From positions 1-64,000 of the forward strand of contig CACYJU010000008.1 in NCBI GenBank assembly GCA_902774845.1: a stretch of 64,000 nucleotides of DNA, read 5' to 3'. Both the position numbers and the translations under genes were made by a program. Origin of the DNA: an uncultured Bacteroidota bacterium. Lineage in GTDB: Bacteria > Bacteroidota > Bacteroidia > Bacteroidales > P3. This document shows, piece after piece, positions 53,733-61,547 of the stretch. Each line of letters begins with the position of its first letter. The stretch's first letter is position 1. A model generated the notes under the pieces. That model saw only the letters and a list, made by a program, of their open reading frames with translations. It did not search any database and was not told where the DNA came from.

Positions 53733-54614
53733 CTAGTTATTGGAGAAGTACTTGTAGACCGGACTTTCGGGGATTAGGTAAGGCTGTACTGCAGCGAAAG
53801 GCAATGTGAGAGAAATCTGACCGTAGCAGTAGGCCGCAATATCGTAAGGCAGGTAGACGAAGGTTATGCCCTTGGAAGAGACATAGAAATTCTCCACAGG
53901 CTTTACGTCGTCCCAAGAGAAGACCTCCATGTCGCGATAGTCTTCATCATTGGCGATAAGCGATCTCAGCGCCGAATGCAAAAACTTTGAGACATCAGCT
54001 CTGGAAGATGAGTCGGAGAGGAAAACATCTCCCAACGAAAGACGTTTGCCGTTGAGGAGAGAGTAGACACCGTAGTTGTCGCCGCCAAAACCATGAGCAC
54101 CACCCGTGTAGGAATAGAAGGTAGTCTTGGTGACCAAGATCTGAGAAGAAGCGATGAGGATGGAAGATCTTAGCGACTCTTCCCAAGAATACATATAGGA
54201 AATGCCCTCGTCGTTAAGGTCAGACGGAGAGAAGTCCATCTCATCCATCGACGACCGGAAAGAACTGTTGAGCTCGCCCACATAAGCTTTTATCGACTCA
54301 GGAGCGTCGCCACAGAGGTATTTCTGTCCAAGAACGTCGGCAATGATATTACGACGCAGTACGGCAGAGACCGGGATGTCAGGATTGGCGACAGGCAGAT
54401 GGAGCACGATGTCGATAGCGAGGGAGGGAGTGGTGTCCAGATGCTGATGGAAGTCAATGGAATCGAAGCTGAAATCGTCGATACATACGGGCTTTTCGTC
54501 TGGTGAAGGAGTTTGTGAGCCAGAACCGCTGTAGTTCATGACCAGGAAGAAGATCATCACGCCAAAGGCGATGACGAGGATGCAGACGAGTATTATTGTC
54601 AGAATCTTTTTCAT
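53733..54614 (-). CDS. Membrane-anchored DUF3298/RsiV-like protein
   Basis: 293 residues. An N-terminal membrane segment (about 3-25) is followed by a Ser/Pro spacer and a periplasmic domain. The segment FYSYTGGAHGFGGDNYGVY (about 165-185) is the hallmark of the DUF4163/DUF3298 (PdaC, RsiV) domain pair. The domain is found in anti-sigma factor RsiV, lysozyme-sensing proteins and deacetylases; no catalytic domain is attached here. Lies between the LolA-like gene (8 bases) and tsaB (12 bases), so in an operon. A role in cell-wall or enzyme sensing is a guess. Confidence 0.82.
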   Translation of the reverse strand: MKKILTIILVCILVIAFGVMIFFLVMNYSGSGSQTPSPDEKPVCIDDFSFDSIDFHQHLDTTPSLAIDIVLHLPVANPDIPVSAVLRRNIIADVLGQKYLCGDAPESIKAYVGELNSSFRSSMDEMDFSPSDLNDEGISYMYSWEESLRSSILIASSQILVTKTTFYSYTGGAHGFGGDNYGVYSLLNGKRLSLGDVFLSDSSSRADVSKFLHSALRSLIANDEDYRDMEVFSWDDVKPVENFYVSSKGITFVYLPYDIAAYCYGQISLTLPFAAVQPYLIPESPVYKYFSNN

Positions 54615-54622
54615 AGTGAGAG

Positions 54623-55291
54623 TTAACGCATGTCTATTACTTCAACACCTTTGTTTGCGGCGGAGTCGAAGTGGAAGTCGGAATCTGAGCATTTGGCACC
54701 CGATTTGAAAGCGGAGACCTGGTAGATGCCTTCCGAAGAGTCGAAGTTATGTATTTCCATCTGGCGGATAAAGCCGTTTTTGGAGTTTATGAGCATACGG
54801 ATCTTGTAGTAGCTCTTAGCCTTGAAGGGAGTGAGGTCGACGACAGCTGTGCCGTCGTCCTCGAGCCGGATGAACTTAGCCTTGAAGTTTTTGCCGTAGT
54901 TAGCGAGGAGGGCAGCCGGGTTGAGCAGGTCGTCAGAAGAGGGAGCGAGGGCGTTTACGGTCACCTCTTTGGCCGCATGGTCCCACTGCCAGACATCCTT
55001 GCCATCGCAGAAGAGAGTCTGACCCTCAGCAGAAACGCGGTAGCGGCCTTTGCTGTAGAGGACATCGGCTTTCTGGCGAGCAGTTTCTTTCTTGCTGCCG
55101 TCGCGGTTTATCATCGTCACGGAGAAGCTCACGGCAGACTTTTCAAAGACAGAAGAGGCTTTCTTCAGTATCTTGGCTGCGTTCTGGTCGACATCGCCGT
55201 TGGCAGTATGGGTTATCTGAGCCTGGAGGCCGCTAACGGTTGCATACTGGAAACAAATGAGAGCGAGAATTACAAAAAGGAGTTTTTTCAT
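54623..55291 (-). CDS. LolA-like outer membrane lipoprotein carrier
   Basis: 222 residues from MKKLLFVILALICF (an ATG eight codons earlier at 55315 is less likely because it puts charged residues before the signal core). Signal peptide to about residue 25. The mature part reads as a LolA half-barrel: FEKSAVSFSVTMIN, ADVLYSKGRYRVSAEGQTLFCDGKDVWQWD (two strands with the typical FxF/DGxxxWxYD pattern), VDLTPFKAKSYYKIRMLINS and IRQMEIHNFD. It would carry lipoproteins or another lipid across the periplasm. It opens the small operon with the RsiV-like gene and tsaB. Confidence 0.88.
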   Translation of the reverse strand: MKKLLFVILALICFQYATVSGLQAQITHTANGDVDQNAAKILKKASSVFEKSAVSFSVTMINRDGSKKETARQKADVLYSKGRYRVSAEGQTLFCDGKDVWQWDHAAKEVTVNALAPSSDDLLNPAALLANYGKNFKAKFIRLEDDGTAVVDLTPFKAKSYYKIRMLINSKNGFIRQMEIHNFDSSEGIYQVSAFKSGAKCSDSDFHFDSAANKGVEVIDMR

Positions 55292-55348
55292 TGGTATTCT
55301 ATTAATGATGACCACTATCTATTTAGTACCATCACAAGGTAAAAACTT

Positions 55349-55960
55349 TTAGTGCAGGTCGACGCCGATGATGTGCATGAACTCCTCGCGGGTCTTGGGG
55401 TCTTTCATGAAAGCGCCGGTGAAGTCAGATGTGGTAGTGACGGAGTTCTGCTTCTGGACGCCCCGCATGGACATGCACATGTGCTGAGCCTCGATCACGA
55501 CGGCGACGCCGAGAGGCTGGAGGGTATTCTGGATACAGTCTTTGATCTGCTTGGTGAGCCTTTCCTGCACCTGGAGACGACGTGCGTAGGCATCGACAAC
55601 GCGAGGGATCTTACTCAGACCCACTATCTTGCCGTTGGGGATATAAGCCACATGAGCCTTTCCGACAAAGGGGACAAGATGGTGCTCGCAGAGCGAGTAG
55701 ATCTCGATGTCCTTAACGACGACCATCTGCTTGTAGTCCTCGTCGAACATAGCAGACTTGAGGATCTCCTCAGGGTTGAGGTCGTAGCCGTTGGTGAAGA
55801 AGAGCATAGCTTTGGCGACACGTTCAGGCGATTTGAGGAGCCCCTCGCGTTCAGGGTCTTCGCCGAGGAGACGGATGATCTCCTTGTAGTGGGCAGCCAT
55901 CTCAGCGACGCATTGTTCGTCGTATTGGTCGATTTTCTGATAGCCTAAATCCATTTTCAT
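55349..55960 (-). CDS. folE: GTP cyclohydrolase I
   Basis: 203 residues. Turns GTP into 7,8-dihydroneopterin triphosphate, entry to folate (folC of the same pathway lies 4 kb away). Zinc and active-site residues are present in [20 protein letters not shown] (Cys and His ligands) and [13 protein letters not shown] (second Cys), and [20 protein letters not shown] is the family signature. A second ATG two codons in (MDLGYQK) is an alternative start. Flanked by gaps of 57 and 41 bases with no array. Confidence 0.97.
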   Translation of the reverse strand: MKMDLGYQKIDQYDEQCVAEMAAHYKEIIRLLGEDPEREGLLKSPERVAKAMLFFTNGYDLNPEEILKSAMFDEDYKQMVVVKDIEIYSLCEHHLVPFVGKAHVAYIPNGKIVGLSKIPRVVDAYARRLQVQERLTKQIKDCIQNTLQPLGVAVVIEAQHMCMSMRGVQKQNSVTTTSDFTGAFMKDPKTREEFMHIIGVDLH

Positions 55961-56001
55961 TGTTTCGTTGTTATTTCGCTATTTCGCCGTTTAATGTTTT
56001 A

Positions 56002-57237
56002 CTATTCAATTTCGAGCAGAAGTCCTTTGAGGTATTCCCCTTCGGGGTGGTAAATACTCACAGGGTGGTCTGCAGCATGAGGCAGCTGACGCACGATACG
56101 CACCTGCCGACGGGCGTTTATGGCGGCGGTGAACACCATGGTCTGGAAGTCCTCCTTGCTGACTGCCTGGCTGCAGCTGAAGGTCATCAGGAGTCCACCT
56201 TGTGGCAACGCCTCCATAGCACGCTGGTTGATGGAACGGTAGCCTTTGAGTCCGGCCTGCAGATTGCGGTGGTTCTTTGCGAATGCAGGAGGGTCGAGAA
56301 TTATAAAGTCAAATGAGCCGTGCCCGGACGGGGCGGTATCGGCTGACGCGTATCTGAATTGGTCGAGGTACTTGAGTACGTCGGCGACGGTGCCTTGATG
56401 GCGGGATTGGCCGCCGTTGAGCTCGACGTTGCGGTTACAAAGTTCTATAGCTTTCTTCGAGATGTCCACGGTCTCAACGAACTCCGCCCCACCACGCAAG
56501 GCAGCGAGGGAGAATCCGCCCGTGTAGCCGAAACAGTTGAGCACCCTATGACCATGAGAGAGCTGCTGCACGAGCCTGCGGTTCTCCCTCTGGTCGATGA
56601 AGAAGCCCGTCTTCTGCCCCTCATAGAAGTTGATGAGCAGGCGGTTGCCGCTCTCCATAATCTCCCATTCCGGATGTCCAAATGTCCCAACATCCAAGAG
56701 ATATCCGTCGGAGTGACCGTTCGGGCAGGTGGCGGAACTCTTGTCGAAGACAGCTTTAAGCCGCTCGCCAAGCAAATCCTTCCAGATTTCCGTGAATAAA
56801 GGGAAGAGACGGTGCATACCCTCAGAATGGGCTTGCATCACAACCACGCCGTTGTACCAGTCACACACCAATCCCGGAAGGCCGTCACCCTCAGCATGCA
56901 CGAGTCGGAAGACATCGGTCCTGTCGGAGTCCTGAGGATGAGCGAGGTAATCGAAGAATCCGAGCCGCTCGCGATAGCTTAGAGCCGAGCGGAGCCGCTC
57001 GCGAAAGAAACGCTCGTCCACATCGGGGGTTTCGAAAGAGAGGACCTTGCAGATGATACTCTCCCCCACCTGATAATGACCGGTTGCCATCCACTCACCC
57101 TGGGAACTATAGATATCCACAATATCACCGTCCAGCGGTGACCCCTCGATGCGTTTGACCGCACCAGAGAAGACCCAAGGATGACGACGCAAGAGCGCCT
57201 TATCCTTGCCGTTGTGGAGTATCAGTCTTGGGTTCAT
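56002..57237 (-). CDS. RlmI-type 23S rRNA (cytosine) methyltransferase
   Basis: 411 residues. N-terminal PUA domain (about 1-75, HPWVFSGAVKRIEG), the EEHEE-type middle domain (LVHAEGDGLPGLVCDWYN) and a Rossmann methyltransferase with SAM motif VLNCFGYTGGFSLAALRGGA, acidic VDISKKAIE and the catalytic DPPAFAKN. Family members methylate C5 of 23S rRNA cytosine. Residues about 180-190 (DVGTFGHPEWEI region) are encoded by a degenerate 8-bp repeat (56668-56699). Preceded by aaccgttaaccctt words in the mRNA. Confidence 0.92.
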   Translation of the reverse strand: MNPRLILHNGKDKALLRRHPWVFSGAVKRIEGSPLDGDIVDIYSSQGEWMATGHYQVGESIICKVLSFETPDVDERFFRERLRSALSYRERLGFFDYLAHPQDSDRTDVFRLVHAEGDGLPGLVCDWYNGVVVMQAHSEGMHRLFPLFTEIWKDLLGERLKAVFDKSSATCPNGHSDGYLLDVGTFGHPEWEIMESGNRLLINFYEGQKTGFFIDQRENRRLVQQLSHGHRVLNCFGYTGGFSLAALRGGAEFVETVDISKKAIELCNRNVELNGGQSRHQGTVADVLKYLDQFRYASADTAPSGHGSFDFIILDPPAFAKNHRNLQAGLKGYRSINQRAMEALPQGGLLMTFSCSQAVSKEDFQTMVFTAAINARRQVRIVRQLPHAADHPVSIYHPEGEYLKGLLLEIE

Positions 57238-57321
57238 GGTTAAGGGTTAACGGTTAATGAGAACGCTGCGCTTGAAAGGTTTTATTAAATGTGTTAATGT
57301 GTTAGTGGTGGTTGCGGAATG

Positions 57322-57984
57322 CTATTTGCTTTTCAATTCGTGGATTGTGGCGATTGGGTTTTCTGATTTGAAAACTGCGTTGCCTGCAACGAGTACGTCC
57401 GCGCCAGCCTCATAGAGTTTAGCAGCGTTTTCGGTGTTCACCCCACCGTCAACCTCAATAAGGCAGGAGGGATTCTTGCGGTCGCACAGCTCACGCAGCT
57501 GACGCACCTTTGAGTAGGTGTTCTCGATGAACTTCTGTCCGCCGAACCCAGGGTTAACGCTCATAAGGAGCACGAGGTCGCACATCTGAACTGTGTCCTC
57601 AAGCAGAGCCACCGGAGAGTGGGGATTGAGAACAACACCACATTTCATACCCTCGTCGCGGATGGCAGCGAGGGTGCGGTTGAGGTGAGTGCAAGCCTCA
57701 TAGTGAACGGTCACGATGTCGGCGCCGCAGTTCTTGAAGTCGGCGATATAACGGCCGGGGTCCATTATCATCAGATGGACGTCGAGAGGTTTCTGAGCGT
57801 GTTTCTTTATGAACTTTATCACCGGCTGACCGAAGGAGATGTTCGGCACGAACATACCGTCCATCACGTCGATATGCAGCCAGTCGCACTCGCTGGCGTT
57901 AAGCATCTCGACATCGCGCTGCAGGTTGCCGAAGTCGGCCGAAAGGAGCGATGGGGAGACCATTCTTATATTATTCTTATCCAT
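57322..57984 (-). CDS. rpe: Ribulose-phosphate 3-epimerase
   Basis: 220 residues from MDKNNIRMVSP. A longer frame to 58071 overlaps the YitT gene and adds non-family residues, so it is rejected. Interconverts ribulose 5-phosphate and xylulose 5-phosphate. TIM-barrel signatures: SPSLLSADFGNL (9-20), HIDVMDGMFVPNISFG (about 35-50), DVHLMIMDPG, LMSVNPGFGGQKFI and VDGGVN (metal and catalytic Asp/His). It follows the YitT gene by 10 bases and is probably co-transcribed. Confidence 0.97.
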   Translation of the reverse strand: MDKNNIRMVSPSLLSADFGNLQRDVEMLNASECDWLHIDVMDGMFVPNISFGQPVIKFIKKHAQKPLDVHLMIMDPGRYIADFKNCGADIVTVHYEACTHLNRTLAAIRDEGMKCGVVLNPHSPVALLEDTVQMCDLVLLMSVNPGFGGQKFIENTYSKVRQLRELCDRKNPSCLIEVDGGVNTENAAKLYEAGADVLVAGNAVFKSENPIATIHELKSK

Positions 57985-57994
57985 ATTATATTGT

Positions 57995-58879
57995 TTACAT
58001 TTTAAGTTTGTCGAAATTGACGCCATAGACGCCTTGCACCTTAGACACCGAGATGAAGGCGTTCGAATCAAGCCGATGGATGATTTGCATCACGTGAGCC
58101 TTGTCGGTACGGTGGGCCATGATGATGAGCACCTGCTGCTGATGATGGGTATAGCAGCCTTCGGCGTCGAGCAAGGTTGCTCCGCGGCCGACCTCTTTGG
58201 TCACCGCCTCACCGATTTCATTGGTCTTCGACGAGAAGACCATAATCTGGTAAGACTGCTTGTTGCCGTCGATGACCATATCGAGAACGTAAGTCATCGT
58301 GACCATCATCACATAGCCGAAGATGACGTTTTCTATCTTGCCAGAGACGAAGTAGGAGCATCCGATGATGACGATGTCCAGATACATTATGACCTTGCCC
58401 GGCGAGATGTTGTAGTATTTGGTTAGGATGAGCGCAATGATGTCGGTACCGCCGCTGTTGCCACCCATGGCGAAGGCAGCGCCGATGCCGATGCCGCAGA
58501 GTGCGCCACCTATGATGGCGCACATGAAGCCGCCAAAACTCGCCACATCGAAGAGACCTTCGACATGCAGCACCTGCTGCCAGAGGATAAAGCAGACCGA
58601 CGACATCACGATGCCGTAGATGGTGTTAGCGCCGAACTTCGATCCCAACACCTTGAACCCCAACGCGACGAGAATGGCGTTGATGATGAGGTTCAGCACA
58701 CCGATAGGCAGCTTGATACCCACCGCATAGTGCAGTACCGACGAGATACCGCTTACGCCGCCGCCCACGATCTTCGAAGGGAGCATGAAGGCAGCCCAAG
58801 CGAAAGTGTAGAGCGCGATGCCCAGCGTGATAACCACGTAGGAGATTATGATGTTGGAACGTTTTTTGAAAATCTGCAT
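57995..58879 (-). CDS. YitT family membrane protein
   Basis: 294 residues. Five to six membrane helices (about 10-180, with LPSKIVGGGVSGISSVLHYA and GGNSGGTDIIALIL, both typical) and a C-terminal cytoplasmic DUF2179 domain (about 220-294: YQIMVFSSKTNEIGEAV, HQQQVLIIMAHRTDKAHVM). Function is not known; transport of small molecules is guessed for the family. TACCTTTG on the minus strand at 58925-58932 may be its promoter. Confidence 0.92.
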   Translation of the reverse strand: MQIFKKRSNIIISYVVITLGIALYTFAWAAFMLPSKIVGGGVSGISSVLHYAVGIKLPIGVLNLIINAILVALGFKVLGSKFGANTIYGIVMSSVCFILWQQVLHVEGLFDVASFGGFMCAIIGGALCGIGIGAAFAMGGNSGGTDIIALILTKYYNISPGKVIMYLDIVIIGCSYFVSGKIENVIFGYVMMVTMTYVLDMVIDGNKQSYQIMVFSSKTNEIGEAVTKEVGRGATLLDAEGCYTHHQQQVLIIMAHRTDKAHVMQIIHRLDSNAFISVSKVQGVYGVNFDKLKM

Positions 58880-58924
58880 CGATTAGAACAAGTTAAAGAT
58901 TTGACAGGCACGCTGTAAATCGTG

Positions 58925-58932
58925 CAAAGGTA
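58925..58932 (-). promoter_or_regulatory. -7 element of the yitT-rpe unit
   Basis: TACCTTTG on the minus strand, 46 bases before the YitT start. It lies between that gene and the stop of the TSCPD gene. No clear -33 TTTG. Confidence 0.45.
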
Positions 58933-58939
58933 CGAAATA

Positions 58940-59227
58940 TTATGATAACTGAATAGCTTCGAGGACTTCGGCGAGCTGGTCGGGACAGCTGGTACCCTTG
59001 CCGCCACAGTCGATGCCACGCAGCAGGGAGATCACCTCATTGAAGGTGCGGCCTTCGGCCAGTCGTGCAACCCCTTGAGTGTTGCCATGACAGCCGCCGG
59101 TGAACTCAATCTTCTCGATGCGGTCGGCACGACTCCACACTTCGATCATCTGCGAGCAGACGCCTTCGGTCATCGCGCAGGTGTAGAGCTGTCCATCGGG
59201 AAGTTTGTCGGTACGGAGGAGTTGCAT
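58940..59227 (-). CDS. TSCPD domain protein (TIGR03905 type)
   Basis: 95 residues. A small single-domain protein with the motif pattern CSQMIEV...FTGGCHGNTQGVARLAEG and CGGKGTSCPDQLAEVL, that is, conserved cysteines in GGC, the CGGKGTSC and the TSCPD motif that gives the family its name. The same domain is fused to some ribonucleotide reductases, but free versions have no assigned function; metal binding by the cysteines is likely. The leader contains seven 8-bp repeat units. Confidence 0.92.
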   Translation of the reverse strand: MQLLRTDKLPDGQLYTCAMTEGVCSQMIEVWSRADRIEKIEFTGGCHGNTQGVARLAEGRTFNEVISLLRGIDCGGKGTSCPDQLAEVLEAIQLS

Positions 59228-59234
59228 ATTGATT

Positions 59235-59290
59235 GCGTTATTGTTTTATTATGTTATTGTGTTATTTCGCTATTGTGTTAATTTGTTAGT
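59235..59290. repeat. 8-bp repeats in front of the TSCPD gene
   Basis: gcgttatt, gttttatt, atgttatt, gtgttatt, tcgctatt, gtgttaat, ttgttagt on the plus strand, seven units. They are followed at 59299-59330 by the opposite (A/C on plus) type overlapping the stop codon of the YggS gene. Confidence 0.88.
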
Positions 59291-59320
59291 TTTTGACTAC
59301 TGGCTGCTAACTACTTACCA

Positions 59321-60004
59321 CTAATCATTCACTTTCACGCCGTAGTCTCTGGGGCCGAAGATGGTGCTACCCAGACGGATGAGGGTGCTCCCCTCCTCCA
59401 CCGCTATCTGCCAGTCGTGGCTCATGCCCATCGACACCTCCTTGAACTCGGGCCTGTCGGCGAAATATTTTGATTTGAGGTCGACGAAGATAGAGTGCAG
59501 ATTGCGGAACTCGGAACGTACCTGCTCTTTGTTGTCGGTATTGGTGGCCATACCCATCACGCCGACGATACGCACATTCGGCAGTTCGGCATAGTGTTGC
59601 ATCAGCTCGTCGGCTTCGGCGCGGTCGAGGCCGAACTTGGTCTCCTCGGTGGCGATATGGAACTGCAGCAGACAGTCGACCACACGGTCGTGCTTGGCGG
59701 CCTCTTTGTTGACGGCCTGGAGCAACGAGAGCGAGTCGATGCTGTGAATGAGCGTCACATAGGGTATGATGTACTTTATCTTGTTGGTTTGGAGATGTCC
59801 GATGAAGTGCCACTCGATGTCGTCGGGCAGTTGGGCGTGCTTGTCACGCATCTCGAGTGCTTTGTTCTCGCCGAAGAGACGCTGTCCGACACTATAGGCG
59901 TCTTGTATCATCGCAGCTGGCTTGGTCTTGGAGACAGCCACGAGGCGCACCCCGTCGGGGATGAGCGGTCGGATGGATTCAATGTTTTTTATTACGTCGG
60001 TCAT
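59321..60004 (-). CDS. YggS/PLPBP family pyridoxal phosphate-binding protein
   Basis: 227 residues. Alanine-racemase-like barrel that binds PLP through Lys26 (VAVSKTKP), with FGENKALEMRDKH, the conserved WHFIGHLQTNK (about 66-76) and SMGMSHDWQIAVEEGST. Keeps B6 vitamer levels balanced rather than acting as an enzyme, as far as is known. Its start is preceded by the longest 8-bp array of the window, and its stop codon lies in an actaatcattcac repeat. Confidence 0.95.
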   Translation of the reverse strand: MTDVIKNIESIRPLIPDGVRLVAVSKTKPAAMIQDAYSVGQRLFGENKALEMRDKHAQLPDDIEWHFIGHLQTNKIKYIIPYVTLIHSIDSLSLLQAVNKEAAKHDRVVDCLLQFHIATEETKFGLDRAEADELMQHYAELPNVRIVGVMGMATNTDNKEQVRSEFRNLHSIFVDLKSKYFADRPEFKEVSMGMSHDWQIAVEEGSTLIRLGSTIFGPRDYGVKVND

Positions 60005-60013
60005 GGGGTGAAT

Positions 60014-60213
60014 GCTTGATTGCTTGATTGCTTGATTGCTTGAATGATTGATTGCTTGAATGATTGGTTGCTTGAGTGATTGGTTGCTTGAGTGATTGGT
60101 TGCTTGAATGCTTGATTGCTTGAATGATTGGTTGCTTGAGTGATTGGTTGCTTGAGTGATTGGTTGCTTGAGTGATTGGTTGCTTGAATGCTTGAATGCG
60201 TTAATGTGTGAGT
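60014..60213. repeat. Tandem array of 25 8-bp units (GCTTGATT type)
   Basis: Unbroken 8-bp register over 200 bases. Units are mostly gcttgatt, gcttgaat, gcttgagt and gattggtt; a 16-bp higher order (gattggtt-gcttgagt) repeats six times. It begins 10 bases from the YggS start codon and ends about 20 bases before the folC stop. In the mRNA of these minus-strand genes it reads as A/C-rich. No spacers, so it is not a CRISPR array. Confidence 0.97.
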
Positions 60214-60232
60214 GAGTTAGAAGTTGAGATTG

Positions 60233-61543
60233 TTATATTTTGTGGGTGTTGAGCCAGGCGAGGCAGTCAGCTACGAGGAAGATGCTGCCCGTGACGAGGA
60301 TGAGGTCATCGGACGAAGCGTCGGCGATGGCGGCGGAGAGAGCTTTCCCCACGTCGGGATATTGCGAACCATGAAGTCCCACCATATCGGCACATTGGAC
60401 GAGTTTGTCGACCTCGAGCCCACGTTCGACGCTGGGTCGCGTGAAATAGTAGGCAGCCTGCTTGGGAAGCATGTTGAGGATCTTCCCGTAGTCTTTGTCG
60501 TTGACGCATCCGTAGACGATACGCAGGTTGGAATAGCTCATCGAGTCGAGCTTGGCGAGCATCGAGCGGATGCCGTCCTCGTTGTGGGCGGTCTCGCAGA
60601 TGACAAGCGGCTTTTTGTGTACCACCTGCCAGCGACCTTGGAAGCCCGTATTCTGCACCACGTTGCGAAGTCCGTCGGCGAGTTGGGCGTCGGAAATCTT
60701 GTAACCCAGGATGCGCAGAATCTCGACCGACTGGAAGACGGTGGCGAGGTTCTTGAGCTGATAGGCGCCCGTGAGCGGACAGGTTAGAGCCTTGTATACA
60801 GGCTGACCCAGCTTCTCGACATCGAAAGTGAGTGTGAGCCCGTCGTCGGAGAGGGGTACTATCATGTAGCGCTTGTCGGCGAAGTCGATGGGAGCGCCCT
60901 GCTGCATGGCTTTGGTTTCAAAGACGACGGAGGTGTCGGGATGGGTTTCGCCTATGACCACCGGAACTTCAGGTTTGATGATGCCAGCCTTCTCGGAGGC
61001 TATCTTGGTGAGGGTGTCACCGAGGAACTGAGTGTGGTCGAGCCCGATATTGGTGATGACGCTGAGGTCGGGAGTGATGACGTTGGTGCTGTCGAGCCGT
61101 CCGCCCATACCCACTTCGACCACCGCCACATCGACCTGCTGCTGGGCGAAATATTCGAAAGCCATACCCACTGTCATCTCGAAGAAAGAGAGACCTATGC
61201 CCTCGATGGCGCAACGGTAGTTCTGCACGAAGTCAACGACATTGCCCCGAATGATAGGTTCACCGTTCACACGGATGCGCTCGCGGAAGTCGAGCAGATG
61301 AGGCGAGGTGTAGAGGCCCACCTTGTAACCCGACTCCTGCAGAATGGAGGCGAGGAGCGAGCTGACCGACCCTTTGCCGTTGGTGCCGGCGACATGTATG
61401 GACTTGAATTTCTTCTCGGGGTTGCCGAGCAGCGCCATAAGCTGCACGGTGTTCTTGATATCGGCCTTGTAGGCAGCCGCGCCGATGCGATGGTACATCG
61501 GCAACGCCTGCGTCATGTAGTCAACTGTCTGCTTATAGTTCAT
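60233..61543 (-). CDS. folC: Folylpolyglutamate / dihydrofolate synthase
   Basis: 436 residues. Adds glutamate to folates and in many bacteria makes dihydrofolate. P-loop AGTNGKGSVSS (52-62), the omega-loop TSPHLLDFRERIRVNG, the metal-binding VVEVGMGGRLDSTN and VITNIGLDHTQFLG, and in the second domain CETAHNEDGI (usual DGAHN position, here ETAHN). It ends with WLNTHKI. Four bases separate it from the stop of the outer membrane barrel gene, so they are probably one transcript. Confidence 0.96.
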   Translation of the reverse strand: MNYKQTVDYMTQALPMYHRIGAAAYKADIKNTVQLMALLGNPEKKFKSIHVAGTNGKGSVSSLLASILQESGYKVGLYTSPHLLDFRERIRVNGEPIIRGNVVDFVQNYRCAIEGIGLSFFEMTVGMAFEYFAQQQVDVAVVEVGMGGRLDSTNVITPDLSVITNIGLDHTQFLGDTLTKIASEKAGIIKPEVPVVIGETHPDTSVVFETKAMQQGAPIDFADKRYMIVPLSDDGLTLTFDVEKLGQPVYKALTCPLTGAYQLKNLATVFQSVEILRILGYKISDAQLADGLRNVVQNTGFQGRWQVVHKKPLVICETAHNEDGIRSMLAKLDSMSYSNLRIVYGCVNDKDYGKILNMLPKQAAYYFTRPSVERGLEVDKLVQCADMVGLHGSQYPDVGKALSAAIADASSDDLILVTGSIFLVADCLAWLNTHKI

Positions 61544-61547
61544 CGTC

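Noticed and set aside
57985..58071. N-terminal extension of ribulose-phosphate 3-epimerase
   Set aside because: Overlaps the end of the YitT gene and adds residues foreign to the family.
60014..60213. CRISPR array
   Set aside because: The unit is 8 bp without unique spacers and no cas gene is near.
60014..60213. Phase-variation switch by repeat slippage
   Set aside because: The array is outside the reading frame and far from any promoter boxes I can identify; length effects on expression are possible but there is no direct sign of a switch.
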